A stretch of DNA of 64,000 nt from Simmondsia chinensis (lineage: Eukaryota; Streptophyta; Magnoliopsida; Caryophyllales; Simmondsiaceae): the NCBI GenBank assembly GCA_018398585.1, contig JAGTTD010000009.1:15381193-15445192 (forward strand), given 5' to 3'. Shown in pieces: positions 1-10,280 of this stretch. The notes under the pieces are model-generated. The model did not search any database. It saw only the letters and a program-made list of their open reading frames with translations, and had not been told where the DNA came from. The position numbers were made by a program, and so were the translations under genes. Within the stretch, counting starts at the first letter, position 1, and each line of letters starts with the position of its first letter.

Positions 1-897
1 GAATCATGAAGGCTAAAGGTGGGATAGATACCCATCAATCCAGGACACAACAGTTAGATTTTTAGTGTGTAAATAAAGGGCTTTTGTAATATTGCAAAGG
101 GCCCCAACACTAACTCAAAAGCTTCTACAATTTTCTCATCATTTCTTTTTACAACACACTTCTTATAAGTTGTTTTTCTTCTTCCATAGGTGTAGATGTA
201 CTTGTAGCGTTGTCTTACTTCTTTCGGAAATACATTTGGGCATTTAGTTACGATATACTAGAATTTAATCTCTTATGCCACAGTCTTTGTCTCTAACCCT
301 TTCGACAAGTTAAGTTTAGCTTCATTGATCCAAGGCTTTGAATGTCGAACCTAGAGCTTGATTGCTTTAGTCTTGGGTTGGTGAAATGGCTTACTGCATC
401 AGGTGAATTTAGTTTTAAGTCACAATTTCACTGCTTTCACGGCCAAGGCATGGACCTTGCTTGTATTGGTCCTAATTCAGTTACCAAGATACGGTTCGCT
501 CCATCTAATTCTTATCAAGTTTTGACTCATTTGAGTTATCACAAAGTAGGGCGCCAAGCTTAAAAACTTAATTGACTCCGGCTTGGTAATGGATTGTTAA
601 GCTCTTAAACTTGTGTCCACCCTAGTTTCTAGCTCTTAAGTGTATGAGGTAAGGTGTTTATGGGCTCTGCTCTGTCACCCCAAGTGTCGGAGAAATACAA
701 AAATATTTCCTAAATTAAACAAAATTAATTCAACCAAAAGGTGATTTAAAATTTAAAATTTTATATTTACAGGCTTCTACTTTAATATATTCATAATAAT
801 GACATAGAAATAACTCACATAATAAATACTCTAAAATAAATAGTCGAATGAATATAAATGAAAAGGAATATAAATTTTACCTAATTGTAGACCGCAG
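1..897. other. AT-rich stretch without a recognisable gene
   Basis: I see no gene here. One 73-codon open frame (342-563, plus) has no recognisable motif and sits in sequence otherwise full of stops. The stretch may include the upstream part of the LTR that ends at 1311, but with only one LTR copy visible its start cannot be placed. Confidence 0.5.
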
Positions 898-1311
898 TGT
901 CCCCCAAGAGAAATCAGGTAAAATCTATATTCCTTTTGATGCTGCATGATTTGCGGATAAGAAGGACGTGCTTAAATAAAGAGGAAGGGCACATAGATAG
1001 CTAAGGAAAGCACGCGGATAGCTAGACTTTAGATAATAATTTTGATTAAGACAAAATTGATTTATTTTTTATTTATTTAGATTTCTTTTAGTCTTTAAAC
1101 CTAGTTAGGAAAGCTCTTCTATAATCAGGTTTTTGATTCAGTTTTGATATTTTGAATTTTCTCAATTATTTTGTTCTTTTCTAGTTCTCTAGTGAGAGAA
1201 TTGAGATTAAGATTATTCTCATTGTTTCTTATTAGCTTTTGCAATAGAAATTTAAAGGAAGGTTGTTGAATCATTCCATTCACAATCAATTATCTTTTTG
1301 ATACTGCATCA
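898..1311 (+). repeat. 3' part of the 5' LTR of a decayed gypsy element
   Basis: The segment ends in CATCA at 1311 and is followed almost at once by a primer-binding-like site and a gag start, which is how a 5' LTR ends. The start at about 898 is a guess based on a TG after a compositional break. No second copy of this LTR is in the window, because the element is cut at about 3.69 kb. Confidence 0.4.
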
Positions 1312-1313
1312 CT

Positions 1314-1325
1314 TGGTATGAGAGG
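1314..1325 (+). other. Primer-binding site, tRNA-Met type (gypsy element)
   Basis: The sequence TGGTATGAGAGG lies 2 nt after the LTR end and differs by a few bases from the tRNA-Met complement TGGTATCAGAGC used by many plant LTR retrotransposons. It would prime minus-strand DNA synthesis. It lies 17 nt before the gag start codon. Confidence 0.55.
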
Positions 1326-1342
1326 TTAGAATATTTCCTGTG

Positions 1343-2535
1343 ATGGACCGTGGGCAACAGAGGTACCCCGTTGTCGGAGACGTGTATAAGCAAGACCATC
1401 TACGTCAGTTGGATAGGAAGCTCGAGGAGACAAAAAAGAGATTCCAACATATGGAGCTATTTTTGGAGCGATTGAGTGCGATGCCCAATGAAACGTCATT
1501 GGCTTAACAAGCACCAAACATGGGAGATGAGGACGAATTTGAAGGAAGCTTAAACAACCTATTTTAGAGGGTTGGGAATCAAGGACGAAATATCAGGAGC
1601 GAACGACCACATTCTGGCATTTTTAGTTGCTCATAAAAATGGCGATGGGAATCCGGACTTCGAATTGAGATTGCGGAGTTCATCGGTGGGAGACACTTTG
1701 AGGAGTTCTAGGATTGGGTGGCTTCAGTAGAAGAGGTGCTCGAATTCAAGGAAGTTACAGAGTACACATAAGCATCGTCGGTGGCTACACGGTTAGGGGG
1801 TAGAGCAGCTGCAGGGTCCCAGCAATTGAAGCACACCCGGCTTAGGCAGGGAAAGACTAAATTGAGACTTGGGAGAAGATGAAGAGGCACATGCATAGCT
1901 CCTTCCTTCCCATAATAACCCAAGGATTATGTTCCAATGTCTTTAGAATTTATGTCAGGGTGCTCGCTCTATGGAGGACTACACGATGAAGTTCTATGCA
2001 TTAGTTGCCAGGAATGACTTGGTGAAATTAAAGGAGCAGTTGGCGGAAGGCAGGAATCAATCCAAGAAATGCTGAACATGTTTGGTATCTTCTTTGTGTC
2101 GGAGGTAAGCTAGTGGGATTTGCACTTTGAAAAGAAACAGAAACGACATCAGACTAGCCGTACTTGGAACATCCAGAATAATGGGCATGATCAGATACGA
2201 CCTCCATCCAACACGGTTGTACAAGGACAAGTAGGGAGAGTGGTTGTCACCAACCCTCTTAGGCTGAATAACCCGAGACCAGTTTATAGTTCAAAAACCT
2301 GTTGCTTCAAGTGTGGCGAATTGGGTCACAATGTCATTGAGGGTCGGAAGGGCAATCGACCCGGTAAAGGGCTATATATTGGGGGTCTTCATACTATACA
2401 TGGCAAGTCAGTTGAGGATGAAGCTCAAGATGAGTTGGCGAAAAGGGGCAAAGAAGAAGTTTCTGGTGATGAAGACCACCTATCAATAGTCAGGCGAGTC
2501 TACTTCACGGCTAAAGAAGAAGAAGGGGATGATTA
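1343..2535 (+). pseudogene. gag: Ty3/gypsy gag, degenerate
   Basis: This encoded the structural nucleocapsid polyprotein of a Ty3/gypsy retrotransposon. The start at 1343 opens a 54-codon frame with a short coiled coil and then hits a stop. Further fragments in shifted frames resemble the retrotransposon gag domain, with the signature VEEVLEFKEV near 1710-1755 and a following segment near 1785-1830. From 2120 to 2535 a 138-codon frame carries a zinc-knuckle remnant, CCFKCGELGH, whose final cysteine position holds another residue. An acidic tail follows. The protease region comes directly after. Multiple stops and frameshifts make it non-functional. The gag assignment is firm; the clade within gypsy is inference. 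Confidence 0.75.
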
Positions 2536-3050
2536 GCTTAGGAATAACATCTTCCAGATGACCTACAATATTGGCGGGAAAGTATGCCGCTGAGTCATCA
2601 ATTTGGGAGCTGTGAGAATGTTATCTCTGAGGAAGCAGTCAAGAAGTCGGGGTTGAAGACGGAGGATCATCCAAACCTATGCAAGTTGTCTTGGCTCAAG
2701 AAAGGAAACCAGCTAACTATATCTAAACATTGTTTGGTTAACTTTTCGATTGGCGCGGAATATTAGGATAGGGTATGGTGTGATGTGGTTACCATGGATG
2801 TTTGCTACCTGTTGCTTGGACTAGAATCGCAATTTGACAAAGGCATCACCCATGACGGAAGGCGGAACACCTACAGCTTTGTGTTTGAGGGCACAAAGAT
2901 AGTCTTGTTGCCCAAGAAGGACGAAGCGCCACGTTCAGTGTTAGATGAAAACCCAAATCTACAAACCAGGGCTATGTTCGCCGAAGAAGTTGACGAGAAC
3001 AAAGTAGTGTTTGTATTAATTAGCAAGGAGTGCTAGGCGGAATAGGGAAA
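2536..3050 (+). pseudogene. Ty3/gypsy aspartic protease region, degenerate
   Basis: The protease domain that processes Gag-Pol lies between gag and RT. Fragments include GSCENVISEEAVKKSGLK (about 2604-2660), then KLSWLKKGNQLTIS and a DVCYLLLG segment (about 2800-2820), in the family order. The residue where the catalytic aspartate is expected is an asparagine, and two in-frame stops (near 2592 and 2764) break the frame. The protein would be inactive. Confidence 0.7.
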
Positions 3051-3686
3051 GGTACCCAGGGAATTAGATGATTTGTTGAATGATTTTGTTGATGTCTTCT
3101 TGGAAAAGTGGCCGAATACTCTACTGCCATTGAGGGACATTCAGCATTAGATTGATCTGATGCTGGGAGCTACCTCATCGAATATACTGCATTACTAAAT
3201 GTGTCCTACGAAACATGAGGAACTTAGGCTCCAAGTTGAGGAATTACTCAGCTTGAGTCACTGTGAGTTCCGGATCTTTTGATGCCAAAAAAGGACGGAA
3301 CTTAGTGGATGCATTGACAACAGAGCCATCAACAAGATCATGGTACGTTACCGATTTCCTATTTCAAGATTAAATGATTTACTCGATCAACTACAAAATT
3401 TGAAGGTGTTTAACAAGTTAGAGTTGAAGAGCAAATACCCTCAAATCCGTATCTCGCTAGGTGATGAGTGGAAGACTACCTTGAAAACCCGACAAGGCTT
3501 GTATGAGTGGCTCGTGATGTCATTTGGGCTATCTAATGCACCTAGTTTGTTTATGAGGTTCATGAACTAGGTACTATGTCCCTTTATCGAACAATTGGTA
3601 GTATTTTACTGATGATATTTTGATCTATGGTCCAAACAAGGAGGAGCATCTAGAGCATCTTAGGGCGGTTTTGACAAACCTACGTG
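3051..3686 (+). pseudogene. Ty3/gypsy reverse transcriptase fragment, truncated
   Basis: This is the N-terminal and palm part of a gypsy reverse transcriptase. A 76-codon open piece (3340-3570) has [16 protein letters not shown], then [32 protein letters not shown] and FMRFMN, a textbook order for RT blocks 2-4. The catalytic YxDD block follows at about 3605-3625 but with a stop codon at the variable position. The sequence breaks off at about 3686, where another element begins, so thumb, RNase H and integrase are missing. The truncation matches insertion of the Tat element described next. Confidence 0.85.
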
Positions 3687-4277
3687 TTTCAGAATAAATT
3701 GAGCAGGTCGCCTAGGTCGGTGGGCCTTTCTCATCTTGTTTACTTGCCCAAAACAAGACTAGATGGATTTGTTGGGTGGGTTCGTGAAGAAAGGGCCGCG
3801 CTCAAAGCCCTTGCATTCTTTCCTCCTCTTTTCTTTTCTTCTTTCTTCTTTTTTTATTTCTCTCCCTTCGTTGCCCTATTTGAAGGGGCATGGCCCTATA
3901 TTTGTAAGAGTTGAGGCTTTGACTTTTGCTTCCGGTAGGTTTGACCGGCAATCATGGACAAGCTTAGCTTTTCCCCATATGGATACTTTCTCGGCGGTCC
4001 TTGTTACACTATCGAGTGGGTCAGTCATTACAGGTGGCTTTGATACCAGTAGGTGGCGTGGTCGTATAACAGGTAGGTAGGTGTGGGGTTCCATGGTTCA
4101 CGGACCGCGGCTGAGAGTTCACGTAGGCGGTTTCTGATGGGGTGCTTATCTCTGTACCGTTAGCTTACCGCTGGTTGCCTGCTATTGGCATTGGTTGGCT
4201 GCTGCTGGGGTTAGTGCTGTTTGTCCTACCACGGTGGACTTCTTGATTTTCGTGCAGCTTGTCTTTGTCCCCACAAT
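3686..4277 (-). repeat. Putative 3' LTR of the Tat element
   Basis: Its right edge is set by a polypurine tract on the minus strand (4279-4292) next to a TA/TG start. Its left edge is where the interrupted gypsy RT reading stops matching the family (about 3686). No second LTR copy is in the window, so the borders are inferred. The open frames 3684-3914 and 3763-4080 lie inside it and look like chance frames. Confidence 0.45.
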
Positions 4278-4278
4278 A

Positions 4279-4292
4279 TTAGCCCCCCACTT
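4279..4292 (-). other. Polypurine tract of the Tat element
   Basis: On the minus strand this reads AGTGGGGGGCTAAT, the purine-rich primer for plus-strand DNA synthesis that sits immediately upstream of a 3' LTR. A 9-bp hairpin (AGGCTAAAG/CTTTAGCCT) lies just beside it at 4294-4318. Confidence 0.5.
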
Positions 4293-4337
4293 TGAGGCTA
4301 AAGGAATCTTCTTTAGCCTTGAAGTGCGTGTCCTATC

Positions 4338-4347
4338 TTATAAATTA
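4338..4347 (+). promoter_or_regulatory. TATA box candidate for the antisense F-box gene
   Basis: TTATAAATTA lies about 35-44 bases upstream of the F-box ATG at 4382, a normal distance for a short 5' leader. It is on the strand opposite to the retrotransposon and just outside its LTR, so an antisense transcript could start here. This is inference from position only. Confidence 0.35.
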
Positions 4348-4381
4348 TAGGGAGGAGCTCTTTCATTTGCAACTATGAGAA

Positions 4382-5569
4382 ATGGAGCCTTATGTGGATG
4401 ACATAAGCTACGAAATATTTTCCTGGCTTCCAGTTAAGTCTCTTTTAAAATTTGCTTTTGCTTCCCGAGCATATTTAGGCTTGTTATCGGAGCCCAGTTT
4501 TGTTGAGCAACAATCGTTTCGAGCTGTTGACCGTCATGTGAATGGTTTCTTGCTTCAGCCTAATATTGACCTTGCATGGTATAATTTAGAAATGTTTTCC
4601 TCTTCGAGGGACTTTTCTTCATTCATGCCGCTTGATTTAGCCGAGATACTTGCAGAGAACATGCGGGTTGTTGGTTCTAGCGGAGGCCTAGTGTTGTGCT
4701 GGGACTTTAATCCTTATGATATTCCCCAGTTGTTGGTGTGTAATCCAGCATTGTGTTTAGGCTAGCCAATAAAGCTCCCTGAGGAGATTTCTCAGGATTA
4801 CCCACTGAATTTGGTGTTTGGGTGTTCTAACGTGGCTTCTCGCTTTGGGTTTTACTTGTTTCTTTTTGCTTTGGACTTGGAGTATCCTATTAGCGCCCGT
4901 TATTGGACAAATGAGTATCACATATACTCGTGGGAAGGGGAGTGGGTTTGCCATGCTGCTATTGATGTTAGACCTAGGAATGTATTCTTTGTAGAGCACG
5001 TGTAACAGGGAGTTGTTCTTCTTATCAGATTGGGGGCGGTATCTTACCAGTGCTTTTGACCAACTGTATTTATTGCGCTGGTGCATGGGATCAAGCATTG
5101 TATTGAGGATACCCTTTCCCGGGTCAATTTGTGAGAATTTGCTCCCTAGCCATTATGCCAAGATCATAAAGTGGCTGGAAACTTCTACCAGACCGCCTAC
5201 TTTGTACCTGATAACTCTACGCAGCTCGGTGTTTACCATGTGAACCTAGTCTGATATGAGGGATCCATCTTCTTGGGTAAAGCGTTATAGTTTGTTCATC
5301 CATTTGCCTTGGTCTGGGGTTATGTGGAACCCGGTTATCACTGGTTTTACTGTGTTTTGAGATTATCTTATTTTTACTACCGCGGATTAGATATACCGCT
5401 GTCCTCTTCACAGGAATTCAAGGGGTCGTACCTTGCTCTTGGGCAACCACGGTTGTGATATCTAGACACCGTTGCTCCCTTACTTTAGATCACTATTTCG
5501 TTGTAGTGAAGAGCCCTTGGCTCCTCACGGTCTTTCTGACCGAGGGTGGTGTAGCTTCTATAACTAAAT
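4382..5569 (+). pseudogene. F-box protein pseudogene, antisense inside the Tat element
   Basis: F-box proteins are substrate adaptors of SCF ubiquitin ligases. Residues 6-45 form an F-box: ISYEIFSWLPVKSLLKFAFA, then SRAYLGLLSEPSFVEQQSF. The rest resembles an F-box-associated region, with VVGSSGGLVLCWDFNPYD, then NLVFGCSNVASRFGFYLF, and near the C-terminus SSWVKRYSLFIHLPWSGVMW (from about 5270) and IYRCPLHRNSRGRTLLLGNH (about 5389-5448). The whole spans about 395 codons, a usual length. It is broken by a stop at 4763, a frameshift near 5005, and stops at 5241, 5247, 5358, 5386 and 5461. No intron is evident. It lies between the Tat LTR and the tandem array, on the opposite strand to pol, so I infer capture of a host gene by the element. 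Insertion of a separate retrocopy is the alternative. Confidence 0.75.
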
Positions 5570-5800
5570 AGCTTTTGTTATATCTTTTAATAGATCAGTA
5601 GGCCCTATGTTTGTAGTTTTGTGCTACTCTCACTGTTTCTCTTGCTATGCCGCATATACTTGTACTTTTGCCTCCAAAAGGCTGTTTGTATTAAAACTGT
5701 TGTATTATCTTATGTTATCTTCTGGTTGCTCATTATTGATTTACAGATTCTTGCTAACCTGTGTCTCTTAATGGTGAAGCATGATATGTGTGATGAACCT

Positions 5801-6660
5801 TTAGCCCCCCACCTTCAGCCGCGAGCTGAGATGGAACATGTTATACATAGAAACCATCAACCCCCTGCCCTCTGTCGTGAACTGAGGTGGGATGTATCAT
5901 ACATAGGAAACATTAGCTCCCTGCCCTCGGTCATGAACCGAGGTGGAATGTGTCATACATAGAAACCGTCAGGCCCCTGCCCTCAGCCGTGAATCAAGGT
6001 GGGATATATCATACATAAGAACTGTCAGCCCCCTGCCCTAGGCCGTGACCCAAGGCGGGACGTGTCATATATAGAAACCTTCAGCCCCCTGCCCCTAGCC
6101 ATGAACTGAGGTGGGACGTATCGTACATAGGAACCGCCAGCCCCCTGCCCTCAGCCGTGAACCAGGGTAGGACGTGCCATACATAGAAACCTTCAGCCCC
6201 CTGCCCTCAGCCGTGAACCGAGGTGGGACGTATCATACATAGGAATAGTCAGCCCCTCTGCCCTTAGCCGTGAACCAAGGTGGGACGTGTCATCCATAGA
6301 AACCGTCAGCCCCTTGCCTTCATCCGTGAACCGAGGTGGGACATATCATACATTTAAATCGTCAGCCCCTGCCCTCGGCTGTGAACCGAGGTGGGACGTA
6401 TCGTGCATAGAAACCACAGCCCCCTTCCCTTAGTCGTGAACCAAGGTGGGACGTATCATACATAGGAACCTTGAGCCCCCTGCCCTCGGCCGTGAACCGA
6501 GGTGGGACGTATCATACAAAGGAACCGCCAGCCCCCTGCCCTCAACCGTGAACCGAGGTGGGATGTATCATACATAGAAATCGTCAGCCTCCTGCCTTCA
6601 GCTGCGAACCGAGGTGAGACGTATCATACATAAGAACCATCAGCCCCCAGCCCTCGACTT
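5801..6660. repeat. 56-bp tandem repeat array, about 15 copies
   Basis: About 15 imperfect units plus a partial one, mostly 55-57 bp, each starting with a variant of AGCCCCCTGCCCTC and ending with a variant of CATACATAGGAACCGTC. Most units contain a short inverted repeat, CCTCGG...CCGAGG, around a CGTGAA-like loop. It lies between the antisense F-box pseudogene and the antisense multi-exon gene, in the Tat 3' region. Minisatellites in this position are known for Tat-lineage elements and can seed satellites. Confidence 0.95.
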
Positions 6661-7215
6661 TCTGCCACGTGTCAAAATTTCCCTCGACCGCTTGCTTTAT
6701 TTGTCAGGCACCATAAATGCTCGGCTCCCTCGTTACTTTTTTTCTCATTCCTCATTTTTTGTGACCTTTCTCTGCTATCTTCTGCCACGATTTCCAACCT
6801 TTGGGCTCCAATTCTTCTTTCATCAACTTCCCACCTCATTTCCATCCAAATTTAAGGAAAACCGCCCTCTCGTGGCTTTTCTTCTTATCGTTCACTGGCT
6901 CGAAGTTGAGTTAGGGTCTCGTACCCCTCTCCTTCACCCCTTATAGAGTTTTAAATTACGGGAGTGTGGATTCCATGAGGGATCCTAACGAAAATCCACA
7001 AGCTATGGGTGAATTACTCGAAAAATTAACCTATTATCCCATGTTTTCACCCATGGGAGCTCTGCCTACAGAGGCTAGTCTGTTGTTCGACCCCGGAGGT
7101 GTGCCTGTCCCTTAAGGGTTTGGCCAGATGAACTCTTCTTTCATCTTCACAGCAGAACCCTTCGTGGTTTTAGATGTTAATGAACCTCTGGATGAGGTGT
7201 CACTCCATCCATTGG

Positions 7216-7268
7216 GTAAGGCCCTTCCTCTACTAACTTTTTGTCTTCTTGTGCCTTTGTGTTTAAAG
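7216..7268 (+). other. Intron 1 of the antisense gene (predicted)
   Basis: The donor GGTAAGG follows exon 1, a pyrimidine-rich stretch runs through the middle, and the acceptor TTTAAAG precedes GAATGGCTCC. Removing these 53 bases joins the two open frames without changing phase. It is short for a plant intron, so prediction only. Confidence 0.45.
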
Positions 7269-7853
7269 GAATGGCTCCTAAGCGTACTTGTGCCCAGATT
7301 TCTACCCAAGTGGGTCAGGAGAAGGGTCCCCAGGTTGAAGAGGGCATGGCAGTGAAGGGTCTGTCTCAGCTGACTCCTTCTCCACCCAGGACTTTTGAAG
7401 AGGCGGCACTAAGGGCTAAGTTTCCAGAGGCAGCTTCAACCTACCCCCAGAAGTCATTCGTCTCCTGACTTAGCAAGGGGGAGGGTATGAGGCGGTTCCA
7501 GGAAAAATAGCACTTTGCTAGAGATTACGAAGTGCGCAGTCCCGAGGAGAAGGATTGTACCCAGTATCCGCCTGAGCCTGGGTATCTCGCGGTCACCGTG
7601 GATTCTTTGGATGCCGAATTTATATTTTCTCTTCCTAGCATCGTTGAATGGATTTTTAGGCAGTATTCTTTATGTCCGGGCCTAATTTGCCCGAATGGTT
7701 TTTGAAATATCTATGGGTATTTAATTACTTGCTTCGTAGTTGGCTTATCCCCCTCGACCCGTAGTTTTAATTATTTGTTGAGGGCGAAGCACTTGAGGGG
7801 AGTTGTATCTTTTGAGGATAGGGGGGTTAAATTTGTATTAAGTAACCACACCC

Positions 7854-7854
<1 letters not shown>

Positions 7855-7886
<32 letters not shown>
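7855..7886 (+). repeat. Poly(C) run
   Basis: About 30 consecutive C residues followed by an A run. It lies inside exon 2 of the antisense gene and marks where the reading frame is lost. It could also be a sequencing or assembly weak point. Confidence 0.9.
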
Positions 7887-7888
<2 letters not shown>

Positions 7889-8076
7889 AAAAAAAGTTAT
7901 CCTACCTTTTGGAAAACTCTAAATAACACTTCAGGAGGACGAGCTCTCTCGTCATGAGAAGGAGGTGAGTGCTTATTTTGAGAGAGACCCTAACACTCGG
8001 TTCCTGGTAACTAAGGAGTTGTTGGAACAAGAGAGGGTTCTCATTAAGGTTGGGCTATGCTCAAAGCCAATTGGCG

Positions 8077-8193
8077 GTAAGTTGGTGACTTGAGGGGAGT
8101 TTTTCCTGTTTTGTTATAGCTATGAGCTCTCCTTAACCCCATTTCCCTCCTTCCTCCTTCTCTTTTGTGTTTTTTTCCCCTTTATTTGTATAG
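8077..8193 (+). other. Intron 2 of the antisense gene (predicted)
   Basis: The donor GGCG|GTAAGT is near-consensus, a strong T/C tract runs from about 8140 to 8190, and the acceptor TGTATAG precedes GAGATGAGCC. Splicing keeps phase between the upstream frame ending LCSKPIGG and the downstream frame DEPNVDVLSLGDF. The 117-bp length is typical for plants. Confidence 0.65.
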
Positions 8194-9225
8194 GAGATGA
8201 GCCAAACGTGGATGTTTTGTCCTTGGGTGATTTCTACACCCAGAAGGAGGTTGAGACCCTGCAGAAGAAGGGAAAAGAGCCAAGGGCCTCCGATCAAGAA
8301 AAGGCACGCAGGGAAGGGAGAAAGACTGCTGCTAATAGGGAGGAAGATGTGACCGCTAGGCCTCCTCGCCCTAAGAAAGAAAAGAGGGCTACACCTCAAG
8401 CCGTAAGAGAGGTGTTATTTGCCTCCTTATCTCATGAAGAAATTGCTAAAGTTCCCATAGTACAAGCATCTCCGGATGTGGAGAGGTCTGCGCCTCCTAC
8501 ACAATCAGTACCACAGGCCCCTGCAGAGCTGATGGGAGCCAGCTCTATGTCAACAAAGGCTGCAGTGACTGAGTTGTCAATGGGATGGCCGACGGACGTA
8601 GCAGAGGGGCGGGTACCTAAGCCGTCGGGAGGCGAGGGGACAGGGTCATCATCCGAGCGAACAAGGAGTGAGGCGGTGGGGACGCCCCCTGAAGAGGTGC
8701 AGAGTGGGACTGTGGAATTTCCTCCAACACAGGCAAGGGCCGAAGTTACAACGCCCTTATCCGGACAAATAGGAGATGAGGCGGCAGAGATGCCATCCAG
8801 GCAGATGGAAAGTGCAGCTATGGGGTTTTCTCTTGGGACAGTGGAACCTCCTTCAGAGCAGGCAACAGAAGAAACAACAAGGCCACATCTGGAATATATG
8901 GGGGTGAGGGGGTAGGGGTGAGGAATGGATTAATTGGATCGCCTACGTCGGTAGGAGATGGAATGGTTGAAACGCCGTCTCTTGGCCAAACAGAAATGCC
9001 TTCTAGGCAGAGGGAATTGCGGAGCCATGTACTAATGTTATCCCTTGCTTGTTTCATATCGGCTCACCTGCTAAGCAAAGTCCTTCCCCTTCGGGCCTAC
9101 CCCCTGTTCGTCAAGTACCTACCACGGGTGACTCCTGTCTCTCCACTTTTCCTCTTTTATGGGGTGAGGGTGAGGATAACTTAGGAGATGTTTCCCATAG
9201 TACTACTACCGTGCATGTCCAGAAG

Positions 9226-9296
9226 GTAATAATTCTATGTGCTAATCCCCATGCCCAATTATTGTCATGTTTTAAGCTTGAATTTACTATGTGCAG
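9226..9296 (+). other. Intron 3 of the antisense gene (predicted)
   Basis: The donor AAG|GTAATA and the acceptor CTATGTGCAG frame 71 bases. Splicing joins frame VHVQK to ISSWIATMASLW in phase, leading straight into the coiled coil. Confidence 0.6.
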
Positions 9297-9665
9297 ATAA
9301 GCTCTTGGATTGCCACCATGGCCAGTCTTTGGGTGCGGGAGGGAGATGAGATGACCGATAGACTTCAACAGCTGGAAGTAAGGTTAGCCTTTTCCGAACG
9401 TGAGAAAGAAGGGATGGTCAACCAGCTTCAAGGGCTAGAGGCAAAGTTATCTGTGGTGGAGCTCGAGAAGGTGGAAATGGTCAGTGGGTTCCAACAGCTA
9501 AAGGCGAAGTTATCCTCCATCGAGCGTGAGAAGGAGCAAGCTATGGGAAAGCTTCATCACCTAAGGGAGAGGTTAGCCTTTGAAGAACGGGATCATGCCG
9601 CCCGTTTAAAAGACCTGGAGGAGGCGGTTGAACGCTACAAGGGCGAAGCGGCTCCACGGCCGTGA

Positions 9666-9890
9666 GGACAAAGGAGGCCGTGGCTCAGTTCTAGGTGAGC
9701 AAAGAATTTTGTGCACTTCAGAATTCCTCGTACTGGACTAGATTCTCTTCCAGCCTTTCCAGGTTCACCTGGCTCTTGATGCGGAACAGGTCCGATCTCA
9801 GCCGTGCCTTGCTTCAACAAATTGCCGATTAGCTCCACCATGATATTTCTCCAGGGGATGCATCGGGAAGCACTTCGTCTTAGTTGGGGT

Positions 9891-9921
<31 letters not shown>

Positions 9922-10280
9922 GAAATTATAAGGGTAGCATCTAGCTGTATAGGTAGTATTGGCCTTTGCATAAAGAGTATGTTTGTTTTTTGGAGCTAGA
10001 CGGATACCAGGAACTAGCTCTTTGTATATCATGTTATGCCGGCATAGTTTGTTAAGCCTGACTTGTAATATGCTTCCTTTTTATTTTAACATAACATCTT
10101 TTTGAGTTGTTATAGTCTAACTTCTAACACATCATACAACCTAACTGTCATGGTCAACTTAACTCTATGCTTAACCTACAACCTAACTTTGTGTTTAACA
10201 TACGGTCCTCAACTTACAACCTAACTTCATGCAGCCTAACATTGTCTTCTCAAACTTCTATTTAAGCATAATACTTCTTG
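9666..10280. other. Spacer between the antisense gene and Tat integrase
   Basis: I see no gene. There is a T run at 9897-9921 and, at about 10100-10240, a cluster of loosely repeated AACCTAAC-like words with no fixed period. The 3' ends of two convergent units (pol on minus, the antisense gene on plus) meet here. Confidence 0.6.

Larger units (their letters stand above)
6975..9665 (+). pseudogene. Antisense multi-exon gene of the Tat element: putative gypsy-type transposon domain plus coiled coil
   Basis: Four exons are supported by frame continuity across GT-AG junctions: 6975-7215, 7269-8076, 8194-9225 and 9297-9665. Exon 2 holds a region near 7590-7830 resembling the plant putative gypsy-type transposon domain (PF04195 type), with FSLPSIVEWIFRQYSLCPGL and then RSFNYLLRAKHLRGVVSFED. 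A poly(C) run at 7855-7886 disrupts it. Exon 3 encodes a low-complexity, Glu/Pro/Ser-rich segment. Exon 4 is a heptad-rich coiled coil with about four 26-residue repeats (RLQQLEVRLAFSEREKE, QLQGLEAKLSVVELEKVE and so on), ending at 9665. Stops at 7113, 7466, 7510 and 8913 and a frameshift near 8916 show it is dead. Such antisense ORFs downstream of pol are known in Tat elements; their role is not established. Confidence 0.7.

Noticed and set aside
342..563. 73-codon open frame as a small gene
   Set aside because: No motif, no promoter or splice context, and the surroundings are retroelement-like with stops in all frames.
3684..4080. Overlapping open frames as small proteins
   Set aside because: Hydrophobic low-complexity frames inside the putative Tat LTR; no family resemblance.
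5801..6660. A CRISPR-like array
   Set aside because: Units are contiguous without unique spacers and the genome is a plant; this is a minisatellite.
10100..10240. Interstitial telomere-like repeat
   Set aside because: AACCTAAC words occur irregularly, not as tandem 7-mers.
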